NCBI RefSeq assembly: GCF_047946665.1
Contig: NZ_CP172312.1
Location: 558,001-622,000, forward strand
Length of the DNA: 64,000 nt
Source: Allohahella sp002354735
GTDB taxonomy: Bacteria > Pseudomonadota > Gammaproteobacteria > Pseudomonadales > Oleiphilaceae
Reading direction: 5' to 3'
Positions 9,433-17,958 of this stretch are shown here, one piece after another. Position 1 is the first letter of the stretch, and every line of letters begins with the position of its first letter. The notes beneath the pieces were generated by a model. That model was not told the origin of the DNA. It worked only from the letters and a program-made list of their open reading frames with translations, and searched no databases. Made by a program: the position numbers and the translations under genes.

Positions 9433-10713
9433 TCAGTGTGCCGCCCCATTTGTGCTGCTCGCTTCGACCTGATTACCACCCGCTCGTTTGGCTTCACGCA
9501 GGTTACGGTCGGCCCCCTGAATCAGGTCTTTGATATCTGGCTGCTTGTGAGGCCAGAGCGTCATGCAACCGCAGCTAATGGTAACCACAGCATGTTGAGG
9601 TGAGCCTTCGTGGGGTAACTTCAAGGCAAGTACCGAGTCGACAATAGACCGAGCCAGTAGCAGCGCATCTGCCGGATTCATGTCCGGCGTCAGCAGTGCG
9701 AATTGCTCGCTGGAGTAGCGGCACAACAAGTCACTCTGGCGGCGGGCTTTCTGCTGAATGGTTTCTGCCACCTGAATCAGCGTGCGGTCACCGGTCGCCC
9801 GGTCGTACTGTTCGTTGTAGTGAGTAAAGGCGTCGATATCGAACAGTAGCAGCGATACCGATTGGCGGCCGCGCTTGGCCCTCAGCCATTCATGGCTGAG
9901 CTGACGGTCGAAGTGTCGTCTGTTGCCGATGCCAGTCAGATCATCAGCCAGACTCAGCTGCTCGATCTGCACCCTGGCAGCCTTGAGCTCTTCCCGCTCA
10001 GTCGCCAGCAGCAGATCCTGCAGGAACACCCGTCGGCTTTCGCGCTCGAAACGATAATTCGCCAGCAGCACGATCACTGAAAGCACGCTGTAAACCAGCA
10101 TGACGTAGAGGCTCTGTTCCGCTGGTAGCCGAATCCACAGGCTCGTTGCGAAATACTGCATGTACCACATACAGATTACGATGATGAGTGTGACCTGGAA
10201 ACGCAGTCGCGTTAGCAGGCAGATAAACAAGAGCAGAAGCAGGGGGCCGAGCTGGTAGGAGAAGTGAAGATGCTCGGCAGCCACGCCGGTGATAAAGAGC
10301 AGGGTGGCCTGCGAATACAGTGAAAACAGTACCAGTAGGGTCGGATAAAGCGATCCCACCGCTGGCACCATTGTTCGGACCGCCATCGCGACGACAGCAA
10401 GCGAGGCCAGTAGCAACGCACCAGCTCGCAAGAGAATAGTCAGCCAGGCCTGGTCCGGCATCGCCCAGAAATCATTCACACCCGATATCAGGATGAACAA
10501 TGCACCCAGCAAAGCGAACAGGCGATTGGTCCGGGCATGTTGTTCGTCATGGGAGGCAATGAACGTCCGCTCGAGTTCAGCGGGAAAATTCAGCCGTGAG
10601 GAGGGCCTGGCCAATGCCTCGGCTGCCTTTTCTGCCAGGGCTGATGGGCTTGTTTCTGTGATCTGGTTCCGGACTGTTTGCATAGCTTCACTGCTCTTTT
10701 CAAACACACACAA
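9433..10713 (-). CDS. Membrane GGDEF-family protein, degenerate active site
   Basis: The N-terminal ~200 residues contain about six hydrophobic segments, followed by a short coiled linker (EREELKAARVQIEQLSL) and a GGDEF-fold domain (DDLTGIGNRRHFDRQL, LLLFDIDAFTHYNEQYD). Diguanylate cyclases make c-di-GMP with a GG(D/E)EF loop; here that loop reads RYSSEQF, so both glycines and the acidic third position have changed. Cyclase activity is doubtful; a substrate-sensing or partner role is possible. The start may be TTG 10713 or ATG 10683. It ends just upstream of the mnmC-like frame and may overlap it. Confidence 0.85.
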   Translation of the reverse strand: MCVFEKSSEAMQTVRNQITETSPSALAEKAAEALARPSSRLNFPAELERTFIASHDEQHARTNRLFALLGALFILISGVNDFWAMPDQAWLTILLRAGALLLASLAVVAMAVRTMVPAVGSLYPTLLVLFSLYSQATLLFITGVAAEHLHFSYQLGPLLLLLFICLLTRLRFQVTLIIVICMWYMQYFATSLWIRLPAEQSLYVMLVYSVLSVIVLLANYRFERESRRVFLQDLLLATEREELKAARVQIEQLSLADDLTGIGNRRHFDRQLSHEWLRAKRGRQSVSLLLFDIDAFTHYNEQYDRATGDRTLIQVAETIQQKARRQSDLLCRYSSEQFALLTPDMNPADALLLARSIVDSVLALKLPHEGSPQHAVVTISCGCMTLWPHKQPDIKDLIQGADRNLREAKRAGGNQVEASSTNGAAH

Positions 10714-10794
10714 CTCTTAACGCCAAACGCCTACCAAGTTGGTTAACCCTGAACCAGACTGAGATCATTACAGAAGTTCCAGGAGAACGGGGTC

Positions 10795-11649
10795 ATGTTA
10801 GCAAAATTCAACAACAAAAGTGGTGGCGACTCTACGTTGCATGACTCGCAGAAATTGGCATCGATGACTAATTCAAGGTTAGGCCAGATTCTGGTCAACC
10901 GTGGGTATGTCACACAGAAGCAGCTCGATCTGGCGCTTCGACAGCAAGCCGAGGCGGTTCGGGCTGGTCGGGGCGAAGCCCTGCGACTTGGCGAACTGCT
11001 CGTGGCTCAGTCGCTCATCAGTGAGCGTGATCTCAGGCGTGCACTCAAGCAGCAATCGCGGCTGCGCTTCGCGGCCACGGTTCTGGCCGCAATCAGTGCA
11101 CCATTGCAGCCGATGCTGGCTATGGCCGCAACGACTACTGCGCCGGTTATCGTGCCTGCGCCGAAGCCGACTGAGACTGTTGCAGCCAAAGGGTACATGA
11201 TCGCTGGTTTGCAGCCTATGGCGGAGTCTGAGATGGCAGGCATCACTGCTCAGGGTTTCGACGAAAGACTGGCTACGCGCCTCGATGAACAGACGCCGAT
11301 AGGCTATGAAGCCGACAAACGGGACATTCGCAAAGCCTCTGCGCTGGAATCCGAACAGGGGCTCGATGGTGTGAAGGTTCTTGGCCAGCTCGGCAAGGTC
11401 CTGCTGCCAATAACCCAGGTGCTCGATTCAGATATTGAAGTCGTTGGTGTCCACATATCGGATGATCGTATCAAGCCCCTCTTTGACGACACTGGCGCAA
11501 TGAACGTCATTCTGCCCAATCTCATTGAACGGGTTAGTTTCCGGGATATCAGACCGGCTGGTCAGGTCGGCGGCCCAACCTTCGGAACTATCCAGCTCGA
11601 GGGTATCCGCTTCAGCGATGAAGCCAGCATCAAAATCCGTCCGTTCTAG
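10795..11649 (+). CDS. Conserved hypothetical protein with GspE/PilB N-domain-like start
   Basis: 284 residues after a good ribosome site (AGGAG 10 bp before ATG). Residues ~28-90 (RLGQILVNRGYVTQKQLDLALRQQ, then RLGELLVAQSLISERDLRRAL) form two copies of the helical unit found at the N-terminus of type II secretion ATPases. No ATPase domain follows. A hydrophobic Ala-rich segment (FAATVLAAISAPLQPMLAMAA) may be a membrane or secretion signal, and a motif MAESEMAGITAQGF begins the C-terminal part. Function unknown; it could be an envelope or pilus-associated adaptor. It stands alone between the GGDEF gene and the flagellar genes, with a terminator close behind. Confidence 0.65.
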   Translation: MLAKFNNKSGGDSTLHDSQKLASMTNSRLGQILVNRGYVTQKQLDLALRQQAEAVRAGRGEALRLGELLVAQSLISERDLRRALKQQSRLRFAATVLAAISAPLQPMLAMAATTTAPVIVPAPKPTETVAAKGYMIAGLQPMAESEMAGITAQGFDERLATRLDEQTPIGYEADKRDIRKASALESEQGLDGVKVLGQLGKVLLPITQVLDSDIEVVGVHISDDRIKPLFDDTGAMNVILPNLIERVSFRDIRPAGQVGGPTFGTIQLEGIRFSDEASIKIRPF

Positions 11650-11677
11650 CGACAATCGCTCAGCAGTTGAAATACAA

Positions 11678-11698
11678 AAGGCGCCACCAGGGCGCCTT
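11678..11698 (+). terminator. Rho-independent-type terminator
   Basis: The inverted repeat AAGGCGCC-ACCAG-GGCGCCTT followed by CTGTC lies 30 bp after the stop at 11649. The stem is GC-rich with an A-rich lead, fitting a terminator for the preceding gene. Confidence 0.65.
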
Positions 11699-11742
11699 CT
11701 GTCTATCGTGGCTCTACAAGCGCACCTTTTATTTGCAGCCTG

Positions 11743-11773
11743 GATAGCATGAGCGGCAAGCGCTCATGCTATC
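11743..11773. terminator. 13-bp perfect hairpin at the end of flgN
   Basis: GATAGCATGAGCG and its exact reverse complement flank a 5-nt loop. The repeat overlaps the flgN stop codon. No T-tract follows on either strand, so it may be a transcript-stabilising or Rho-assisted end structure for the flgM-flgN transcript. Confidence 0.5.
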
Positions 11774-12245
11774 ACGCGCTTGCTATCGCCCGGCCATGGC
11801 CCGCAGCCGCTGACCTGGCCGCTGCGCCATAGAGCGAAGGCGCCGCAGTCTTGCCTCGCAAAACATCCATGATGCGCTCTACACGCTGCTGGCTTAGCTG
11901 GATAATCTTCTGATTGACCCGATTGAGACTGCTGACCGCCTTGAGAAGATCCTCTGCTTCTGTCAGCAATTCGAAAGCCTTGGGTACGCGCTCACGAGCG
12001 AGCTGACGGAATTTCTCGATGGTCAGATTATTGGCCTTGAGCCATGAGGTCTTGAGACCGGCGTTCCGCTCAATCTGCTCGAGACAGGCGATCTTTTTTT
12101 CGCCAGCCAGTTTGAACTTTTCCAGCTCACCTTGCTCGAGAAAGGTTCTTTCGAAACGCAGGAGGCGATGGAGTTGCTGAAGACTGGCGATATCGGAACG
12201 AAGGAGATCCAGAAGGGACTGAATGTTTACTGCTTGATTTGACAT
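11772..12245 (-). CDS. flgN: Flagellar export chaperone FlgN
   Basis: FlgN binds the hook-filament junction proteins FlgK and FlgL in the cytoplasm and brings them to the flagellar export gate. The 157-residue product is almost all helical with repeated Leu/Gln heptads (LLDLLRSDIASLQQLHRLLRFERTFLEQGELEKF), typical of FlgN. The C-terminal ~20 residues are Ala/Gly rich and probably disordered. It follows flgM by 51 bp on the same strand, the usual pairing. Confidence 0.88.
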   Translation of the reverse strand: MSNQAVNIQSLLDLLRSDIASLQQLHRLLRFERTFLEQGELEKFKLAGEKKIACLEQIERNAGLKTSWLKANNLTIEKFRQLARERVPKAFELLTEAEDLLKAVSSLNRVNQKIIQLSQQRVERIMDVLRGKTAAPSLYGAAARSAAAGHGRAIASA

Positions 12246-12296
12246 ACTGTTGCCTGCTTCCTGACCTGTGGGACCAGTCCCACAGGTTCGTTACTA

Positions 12297-12611
12297 CTAG
12301 AAGCTAAGCAACTTTCCTGCCACAGATCGAGAGTTGACCTGGTATTCGCCAGAATCGATGCGGGCCTTGAGATCCGCCACGCGATCGGTATCCACTTCAG
12401 GCAGATCGGAGATCTGACTTTCGAGCTTCTGCAGACTGCGGGCCTGGGCACTCAGCACTACGGAATCACCCGCAGCGGTTTTGCCTTTTTCAGGCGCAGG
12501 CGCTGCTGGCTTGGCCTGAACACTGGCCTCACGCGTTTTCGCCGCATCTTTGGAAGCAGAACTTAAGGGGTTGTCTTTCCCCGGAACGCCACTGAACCCG
12601 TTGATATTCAT
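12297..12611 (-). CDS. flgM: Anti-sigma-28 factor FlgM
   Basis: FlgM holds FliA (sigma-28) inactive until it is exported through the finished hook. The 104-residue protein begins MNINGFSGV, has a disordered Ala/Pro/Lys middle, and a C-terminal FliA-binding part (DSVVLSAQARSLQKLESQI, DTDRVADLKARIDSGEYQV) with the typical LKARIDSGEY motif. flgA lies upstream on the same strand with a 215-bp gap, so flgMN may have its own promoter. Confidence 0.95.
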   Translation of the reverse strand: MNINGFSGVPGKDNPLSSASKDAAKTREASVQAKPAAPAPEKGKTAAGDSVVLSAQARSLQKLESQISDLPEVDTDRVADLKARIDSGEYQVNSRSVAGKLLSF

Positions 12612-12826
12612 GATTCGATACCTGCTGTCGTACAGCTGTAACCTGAATTTGTCTGCGCCTTCCCAGCGCCCATATTCAATATATCGGCCACCGCTCGAAA
12701 AACTTTAGGACTGAATTGAAAAATTTCTCCGGCGGCAGTTTTGCGCCTATGCCTACTATAGCAGCCATGCAGAGCGCTTTCTGCAACGGCTATTTTTTGC
12801 CGCCATTGCAGAGTGACTCCGGGAGC

Positions 12827-13606
12827 CTAGAGGATAACCTCGACTTCTCCACGGGCGACGACTCGTCCGCGAACCACCCGTTCAGAACTCAGGTTGCGGA
12901 CCGATATCTGCTGGCCCACTGTGCCATCAGACAAAGCCTCGCCCTGCATGCGAATACTGATACCTGCGGTACTCGCCACAATGATCACCCGATCGCCTCG
13001 AGCGACGGCCTTTTCCTTGACCATCATGCCTGGACTCAAGGTTTCACCAGCGCGGATGGTGCGCTTGCTGCGCCATCCCCTGAGCGACTTCCGGTCGCGA
13101 AAATAGCCCCGCTGTAACTTGCTGATGTCGGTATCGACCGCAATCAGTTCCGCGTCGGCAACGCTACCGCCGCGCGGTATTGCGTGACGCGCCTGCATGA
13201 CACTCACCGTGTGAACGATTCGGACCTGGGTATAGATCGTCCATTGCTCTGGCGAATCGCAGGAAATCTTCAGCACCAGCCGACCGCCACTATGCAGCGC
13301 CTTGCTGTCATCGCGACTGTTGGACTCAGGTGCGAGCGCTTCAGGCATTTGTCGACAGGCAGGATAGTTCAGCCGAGCATCGGGTGAGTTGATCTCGTAC
13401 TCGAGGCGCTCGCCTTCGGTGTCCAGATTCAGTCCCCTTACATAGGCACGCATGAAAGACTCAGTAGCCGCAAGCACCTGCTGCTGCCAGACCGGCTCTT
13501 CGCCTGGCGTTGCCGAGGCGCTAAAAGTAGCACCCATCAACAGGCACAGACGTATCATCTGTACACAGGTCCACCGCTTGGACTGAGGGATCTTGAATTG
13601 GTACAT
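12827..13606 (-). CDS. flgA: Flagellar P-ring assembly protein FlgA
   Basis: Periplasmic chaperone for the FlgI P-ring. 259 residues; the N-terminus is basic then hydrophobic (MIRLCLLMGATFSASA), a likely signal peptide, possibly from an internal Met at residue 17. The C-terminal SAF-type domain is clear: AIPRGGSVADAELIAVDTDISKL, IRAGETLSPGMMVKEKAVARGDRV, and the closing RGRVVARGEVEV. It is divergent from cheV across ~150 bp, which probably holds promoters for both. Confidence 0.92.
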   Translation of the reverse strand: MYQFKIPQSKRWTCVQMIRLCLLMGATFSASATPGEEPVWQQQVLAATESFMRAYVRGLNLDTEGERLEYEINSPDARLNYPACRQMPEALAPESNSRDDSKALHSGGRLVLKISCDSPEQWTIYTQVRIVHTVSVMQARHAIPRGGSVADAELIAVDTDISKLQRGYFRDRKSLRGWRSKRTIRAGETLSPGMMVKEKAVARGDRVIIVASTAGISIRMQGEALSDGTVGQQISVRNLSSERVVRGRVVARGEVEVIL

Positions 13607-13755
13607 ATCACTGTCCTGGCAAAATAGAAATATCCAGAATCTTGCCTATGCTTGGGGGAGGCCTGAAATGACTGTGACTGTCCCTGCGGCAGCAAGCTAC
13701 TGAAGATAGCTAAAGCAAATACCAGGCCATTCAGCGTAGAGAGGAGTATTCAGGC

Positions 13756-14697
13756 ATGGCCGGCGTTCTAGACAGTGTTAATCAGCGTACACAGCTCGTC
13801 GGCCAGAATCGACTGGAGCTACTGCTGTTCAGACTGCGCGGCAAGCAGATCTACGGTATCAATGTTTTCAAGGTCAAGGAGGTACTGCAGTGCCCCAAGT
13901 TGACCATGTTGCCACAGCGGCATCCGGTTGTGAGAGGCGTGGCTCACGTCAGGGGCGGCACGATTCCGATCATGGATATGGGCATGGCCACTGGCCAGCA
14001 GGGTATTCCGGCCGAAGAGATCCCTGAGTGCTTTGTCATCATTACCGAATACAACCGCAAGACCCAAGGCTTTCTGGTCTCGGGTGTAGAACGCATCGTC
14101 AACCTGAACTGGGGCGACATGCAGCCACCGCCGAAGGGCGCTGGACCAAACAGCTATCTCACCGCTGTGACCAGAATCGAAGATACGCTCATTGAGATCA
14201 TCGATGTCGAAAAGATTCTGGCCGAAGTGGCGCCAACACGTGACACCGTAGCAGCGGAGTTCATCGACGAGGACGTCAAGGAGAGCGTCAAGGACAAGTC
14301 CGTGCTCGTGGTTGACGATTCATCTGTGGCAAGACGGCAGATCGTCCACTGTATGCAGGCTGTAGGCCTGAATGTGGTAACAAAGAACAATGGCCGGGAG
14401 GCCCTGGAGTATCTGGAAAGCCTGGTGGCAGACGGCAGTGATATCCGCGATCATCTGAGCCTGATGATTTCCGACGTCGAAATGCCCGAGATGGACGGCT
14501 ACACGCTCACGACGCTGTGTAAAGGCAATCCGCAGCTGCAGAATCTGTTCATTATGCTTCACACCTCGCTCAGCGGCGTGTTCAACAAGGCGATGGTGGC
14601 CAAGGTTGGTGCCGACGACTTCATGGCGAAGTTCAGTCCCGACGAGCTTGCCCAACGAATCAATGAAATTATCAGGGATGAATCCCGCAGCGAATGA
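13756..14697 (+). CDS. cheV: Chemotaxis coupling protein CheV
   Basis: CheV couples chemoreceptors to CheA and carries its own receiver. Residues ~15-165 are a CheW domain (LLLFRLRGKQIYGINVFKVKEVLQ). Residues ~178-313 are a response-regulator domain with DDSS, the phosphorylatable Asp in MISDVEMPEMDGY, and a conserved Lys in FMAKFSPDEL. A strong ribosome site (GAGAGGAG) precedes the ATG. Its stop overlaps the cheR start (ATGA), so the two genes are translationally coupled. Confidence 0.95.
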   Translation: MAGVLDSVNQRTQLVGQNRLELLLFRLRGKQIYGINVFKVKEVLQCPKLTMLPQRHPVVRGVAHVRGGTIPIMDMGMATGQQGIPAEEIPECFVIITEYNRKTQGFLVSGVERIVNLNWGDMQPPPKGAGPNSYLTAVTRIEDTLIEIIDVEKILAEVAPTRDTVAAEFIDEDVKESVKDKSVLVVDDSSVARRQIVHCMQAVGLNVVTKNNGREALEYLESLVADGSDIRDHLSLMISDVEMPEMDGYTLTTLCKGNPQLQNLFIMLHTSLSGVFNKAMVAKVGADDFMAKFSPDELAQRINEIIRDESRSE

Positions 14698-15578
14698 CCT
14701 TTGAGGCGCACGAATACGATGTGTTCAGAAACTTTCTCGAGCGTAGCAGCGGGATTGTTCTTGGCGACAACAAACAATACCTGGTAGCAAGCAGGCTCCG
14801 GCGTATTCTGATCGAAACCGGCGTGTCCAGCTTGACGGAGTTGGTGAGGCGCATCGATGTGCGCCATCCGCTACCGCTGCGTGAAGCCGTCATCGATGCC
14901 ATGACGACCAACGAGACCCTCTGGTTTCGCGACATGCATCCTTTCAACAACCTGCGTGAGCATATCCTGCCCCAGTGCTATGGCCTCGAGCCGATGGGGA
15001 CCACCCGTCCTGCCCGGAGCGGGCCGAATGCAGCAGGTCTGGCCAACTTGGCCTCGCGACAGTTGAGAATCTGGTCGGCAGCCTGTTCGACTGGCCAGGA
15101 GCCGTATTCTATTGCCATGACGCTAGAGCAGTTCAGGCTGCATCAGGGTGCGGAAAGGCTCAATGCGAAAATTGTTGCAACTGATCTCTCAGCCCGCGTT
15201 CTCGATAATGCCAAAGAGGGCCGTTATGACCAGCTGGCGCTCGGCCGCGGTCTCGACCAGAGCACGCTGACACAGCACTTCATCGACCGCGGTAACGGTA
15301 CCTGGGAAGTGGGGCCAAAGCTGAAGGCGATAGTGGAGTTCAAGATCCTCAACCTCCTCGACAGCTTTAGCGGACTCGGTCAGTTCGACATCATCTTCTG
15401 CCGTAACGTGTTGATCTATTTCGCCGGTCCGGTCAAGAACGATATTCTGCAGCGAATGCACGCCGCGCTGAAGCCTGGCGGCTTTCTCATGCTGGGTGCA
15501 TCAGAGTCACCGGGGGCATTGTCTGATAAATTCAGGATGACCCGCTTCACTCCCGGCATTGCCTATCAGCGAATCTGA
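14694..15578 (+). CDS. cheR: Chemoreceptor methyltransferase CheR
   Basis: CheR methylates glutamates of chemoreceptors with S-adenosylmethionine to set adaptation. 294 residues with the N-terminal helical domain (YDVFRNFLERSSGIVLGDNKQYLVASRL) and the SAM domain: WSAACSTGQEPYSIAM for SAM binding, KIVATDLSARVLDNAKEGRY, and IIFCRNVLIYF. It overlaps cheV by 4 bp upstream and mobA by 32 bp at its 3' end (convergent). Confidence 0.95.
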   Translation: MTFEAHEYDVFRNFLERSSGIVLGDNKQYLVASRLRRILIETGVSSLTELVRRIDVRHPLPLREAVIDAMTTNETLWFRDMHPFNNLREHILPQCYGLEPMGTTRPARSGPNAAGLANLASRQLRIWSAACSTGQEPYSIAMTLEQFRLHQGAERLNAKIVATDLSARVLDNAKEGRYDQLALGRGLDQSTLTQHFIDRGNGTWEVGPKLKAIVEFKILNLLDSFSGLGQFDIIFCRNVLIYFAGPVKNDILQRMHAALKPGGFLMLGASESPGALSDKFRMTRFTPGIAYQRI

Positions 15579-16179
15579 CTGACGCCAGGGCCTCTGGGGT
15601 ATTCACATTCTCGAACATCTGCGCGCTGTCTGAAAAGTTCACCTCTCGTATCGTCAGCTGTTTTACCCAAGCCATCATGCCCGGCTGACGCTCGCGCGGA
15701 ATGGCCATGAAATTCGGCAGCTGCTGTAGAGCGCTTTTTCTTAGCAGGCTGTGCAGGGCTTGGATGCGTTCCCCGTCGCTGGCCATGAAGCCGTCCACGC
15801 CAGGCTCGGCCTCGGCCGCGGCAAGCATGCGTTTTGCGAAGCATGGGCCGAGTTGGGGTGTATCGCAGGGAACGATGAACACCCAGTCCGACTGCAGGTG
15901 TACTGAAGCCGCAGCCAGGCCGCCCAACGGCCCCCTGAAGCTTGTATCCAGATCCTGGACCACCAGACCACCGAGGCCCCCGGCGATTTCACGGTAACGA
16001 TCGAGATTCCGGTTCGCCGAAATGAGTGGTCGAATTGGGGTGCCGGTAAAAGCTGCAAGCGTAGCTTCGATAAAGGTGGTGTTGCCAAGACTGACCCATC
16101 CCTTATCCTGCCCACCCATCCGTTCGCCACGGCCGCCGGCCAGAACAATGGTATCCAAATGCTGATGGGGGGAGGACAT
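15547..16179 (-). CDS. mobA: Molybdenum cofactor guanylyltransferase MobA
   Basis: MobA adds GMP to molybdopterin to form the bis-MGD cofactor used by nitrate reductases and other DMSO-reductase family enzymes. The nucleotide-binding start LAGGRGERMGGQDKGW, the VVQDLDTSFRGPLGGLAAA segment and the metal-binding VPCDTPQLG are all present. Length (210) is normal. The nitrate-type transporter 1.8 kb away may feed the same pathway, but no molybdoenzyme gene lies in the window. Confidence 0.93.
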   Translation of the reverse strand: MSSPHQHLDTIVLAGGRGERMGGQDKGWVSLGNTTFIEATLAAFTGTPIRPLISANRNLDRYREIAGGLGGLVVQDLDTSFRGPLGGLAAASVHLQSDWVFIVPCDTPQLGPCFAKRMLAAAEAEPGVDGFMASDGERIQALHSLLRKSALQQLPNFMAIPRERQPGMMAWVKQLTIREVNFSDSAQMFENVNTPEALASVRFADRQCRE

Positions 16180-16282
16180 AAGAGCTCATCCGTGCGCGTT
16201 CAAGATGCAAAAGGTTGGCCTGAGGCTGCAGGTGAATGCAATACTCTCGTCTGGCCACTACTTACAGATTACAGGAGTCCTC

Positions 16283-16924
16283 ATGGCAAAGTCTCTTCAG
16301 GAACAACTGATGCAGGCTGGCTTGGTCGATAGCAAGAAAGCTAAATCGATAAAGCAGGAAAAGCGCAAGGCAACCAAGCAGGCACCCAAGCCCAAGAAAT
16401 CGGAAAAGGTCGATACCGCCGCAGAAATGGCTGCCCGACGAAGGGAAGAGCAACAGGCGCGTGATCGGGCACGGGCACAGCAGGACAGCGTACTGCGGAA
16501 GCGTCAGGAGTGTACTGCGCAGGTTCGGCAGATGGTGGAAACAAACCGCGTAAAGCACGGTCAGGAGGCTGGGCTGCGTGAAGATGCTGAAGTGCCATTC
16601 CAGTTTGTCGATCAGCGCAAGGTGAAGAAAATCCGGGTAGACAGGGCGCAACAGGGTGCACTACAGCGTGGGCAGCTCGCTATCGTGACCAGTAAAGGCC
16701 GTTACGAATTGGTCCCTGCAGAGACTGCACAACGTATTATCGATCGCGAACAGGCGCTCAATGTCCTGCTCGCAGAACTCCAGATCGACCCGATCGCAAG
16801 CTCGGTGCTGTTGTTCAACAAACAGAGTGGCCTCAGACCCGAGGACGCCAAGACAGATGCTTCGAGCGATGACAATGATGACCCTTATGCCGATTACCAG
16901 ATCCCGGACGACCTCATGTGGTAG
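16283..16924 (+). CDS. DUF2058 family protein (YaiL-like)
   Basis: 213 residues from the ATG behind CAGGAG (an upstream in-frame extension to 16205 lacks a ribosome site). It opens with MAKSLQEQLMQAGLVDSKKAK and a strongly basic, Lys/Arg/Gln-rich helical stretch (residues ~20-85), then a folded part with VPFQFVDQRKVKKIRVD, ending in an acidic tail (DNDDPYADYQIPDDLMW). This matches the DUF2058 family; its role is not known. The basic helix suggests nucleic acid contact, which is inference. Confidence 0.85.
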   Translation: MAKSLQEQLMQAGLVDSKKAKSIKQEKRKATKQAPKPKKSEKVDTAAEMAARRREEQQARDRARAQQDSVLRKRQECTAQVRQMVETNRVKHGQEAGLREDAEVPFQFVDQRKVKKIRVDRAQQGALQRGQLAIVTSKGRYELVPAETAQRIIDREQALNVLLAELQIDPIASSVLLFNKQSGLRPEDAKTDASSDDNDDPYADYQIPDDLMW

Positions 16925-17753
16925 GCATGCCTGGCGTTTCGCCTGCGCTGCCGCCGCCGCATTATCGGCTGAATCTCTGCTCGCTGAAACGGAAGAGTCG
17001 GCAGACACCTCCGCAAATCAGGCCACAGCCGAGCAAGCTGCGGAAGTCAAATCGGTTGTGGGCGCGTTGGCTCTGTATCGACCTGAGTATCTCGGGGGTG
17101 AAGACTACGAGCTGACGGCCTTGCCCTTCTTGGACCTTCAGTACAATCAATATTTTCTTAATCCGATAAACGGGGCGGGTGTCGGTATCCGTCCGGTCAA
17201 GGCGCTTACCATAGGGCTTGGCCTGGGCTACGCCTTTGGCAGGGATGAGGACGATGGCGACCGCCTCGAAGGCCTCGATGATATCGACGGCGGTGCGAAG
17301 CTCAACTTCTTCGCCGACTACAAGTTCAGGGTCGAAAATCTCGGTGGGCTGCTGAACGCCGGTTATACGCTGGGCCTTTCAGTCGATCACCAAATTAGCG
17401 GGAGCAATACCGGCGTGAGTGGAGATGTCAGTTTGAGCCGAAGCGATCGCCTGGGCGAACGCTTTCTGCTCATTAATGGTGTCAGTGCCAATTTCGGCTC
17501 CGCTTCCTTTCAGGAGGCCTGGTTCGGTATCAGCGAACGGCAATCAGTAAACAGCGGTCTGCCCGCCTATGAGAGTGACGATAGCTTCCATGCCGCCGGT
17601 GTCTCCAGCCGACTGCTGTACTTCATTACGCGCGAGCTCAATCTGATAACCGCCATCAGCTACCAGCAGCTGATCGGCGATGCTGGCGACAGTCCCGTTG
17701 TCGAGAGCCAGGATCAGATCAGCTATCAGCTTGGCTTTAGCTACGCCCTGTAG
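16887..17753 (+). CDS. MipA/OmpV-family outer membrane protein
   Basis: About 288 residues. The ATG at 16887 gives a signal peptide (RFACAAAAALSAESLLA) and overlaps the previous gene by 38 bp; earlier in-frame starts would place a long basic stretch first. The mature part has alternating beta strands: ALALYRPEYLGGEDYELTALPFLDLQYNQYFLNPINGAGVGI, repeated G-x-G strands and a C-terminal SYQLGFSYAL ending in an aromatic/hydrophobic strand. MipA/OmpV proteins are beta-barrels with scaffold or adaptive roles. The exact function here is unknown. Confidence 0.8.
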   Translation: MPITRSRTTSCGRHAWRFACAAAAALSAESLLAETEESADTSANQATAEQAAEVKSVVGALALYRPEYLGGEDYELTALPFLDLQYNQYFLNPINGAGVGIRPVKALTIGLGLGYAFGRDEDDGDRLEGLDDIDGGAKLNFFADYKFRVENLGGLLNAGYTLGLSVDHQISGSNTGVSGDVSLSRSDRLGERFLLINGVSANFGSASFQEAWFGISERQSVNSGLPAYESDDSFHAAGVSSRLLYFITRELNLITAISYQQLIGDAGDSPVVESQDQISYQLGFSYAL

Positions 17754-17902
17754 CGAAATGCCCTGATATGATGCGCGGCTGATAGAGGCCGCTGCATCTT
17801 TGCAGTGCGATTTTCACCGCCTCCGCACCATTACCACTCCGTGTTCGCGCCAAAACCTTCCACTTGAATTAGCAACCGTCTGATTTTTATACATAATTCA
17901 TG

Positions 17903-17918
17903 TGGCATGCTTTCTGCT
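17903..17918 (+). promoter_or_regulatory. Sigma-54 (RpoN)-like promoter for nrtABD
   Basis: TGGCATGCTTTCTGCT has the GG-N10-GC spacing of -24/-12 promoters and differs from the consensus at one key base (CTGC for TTGC). It ends 40 bp before the nrtA start. Sigma-54 control fits nitrogen assimilation. No clear NtrC dyad was recognised upstream. Confidence 0.6.
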
Positions 17919-17958
17919 ACCACCAGTTCAGCTACACACACCACGCAAGGAACTGTGC

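Noticed and set aside
17754..17902. NtrC binding dyads upstream of the sigma-54-like promoter
   Set aside because: Partial TGCA/GGTGCA-like matches only; none good enough to call.
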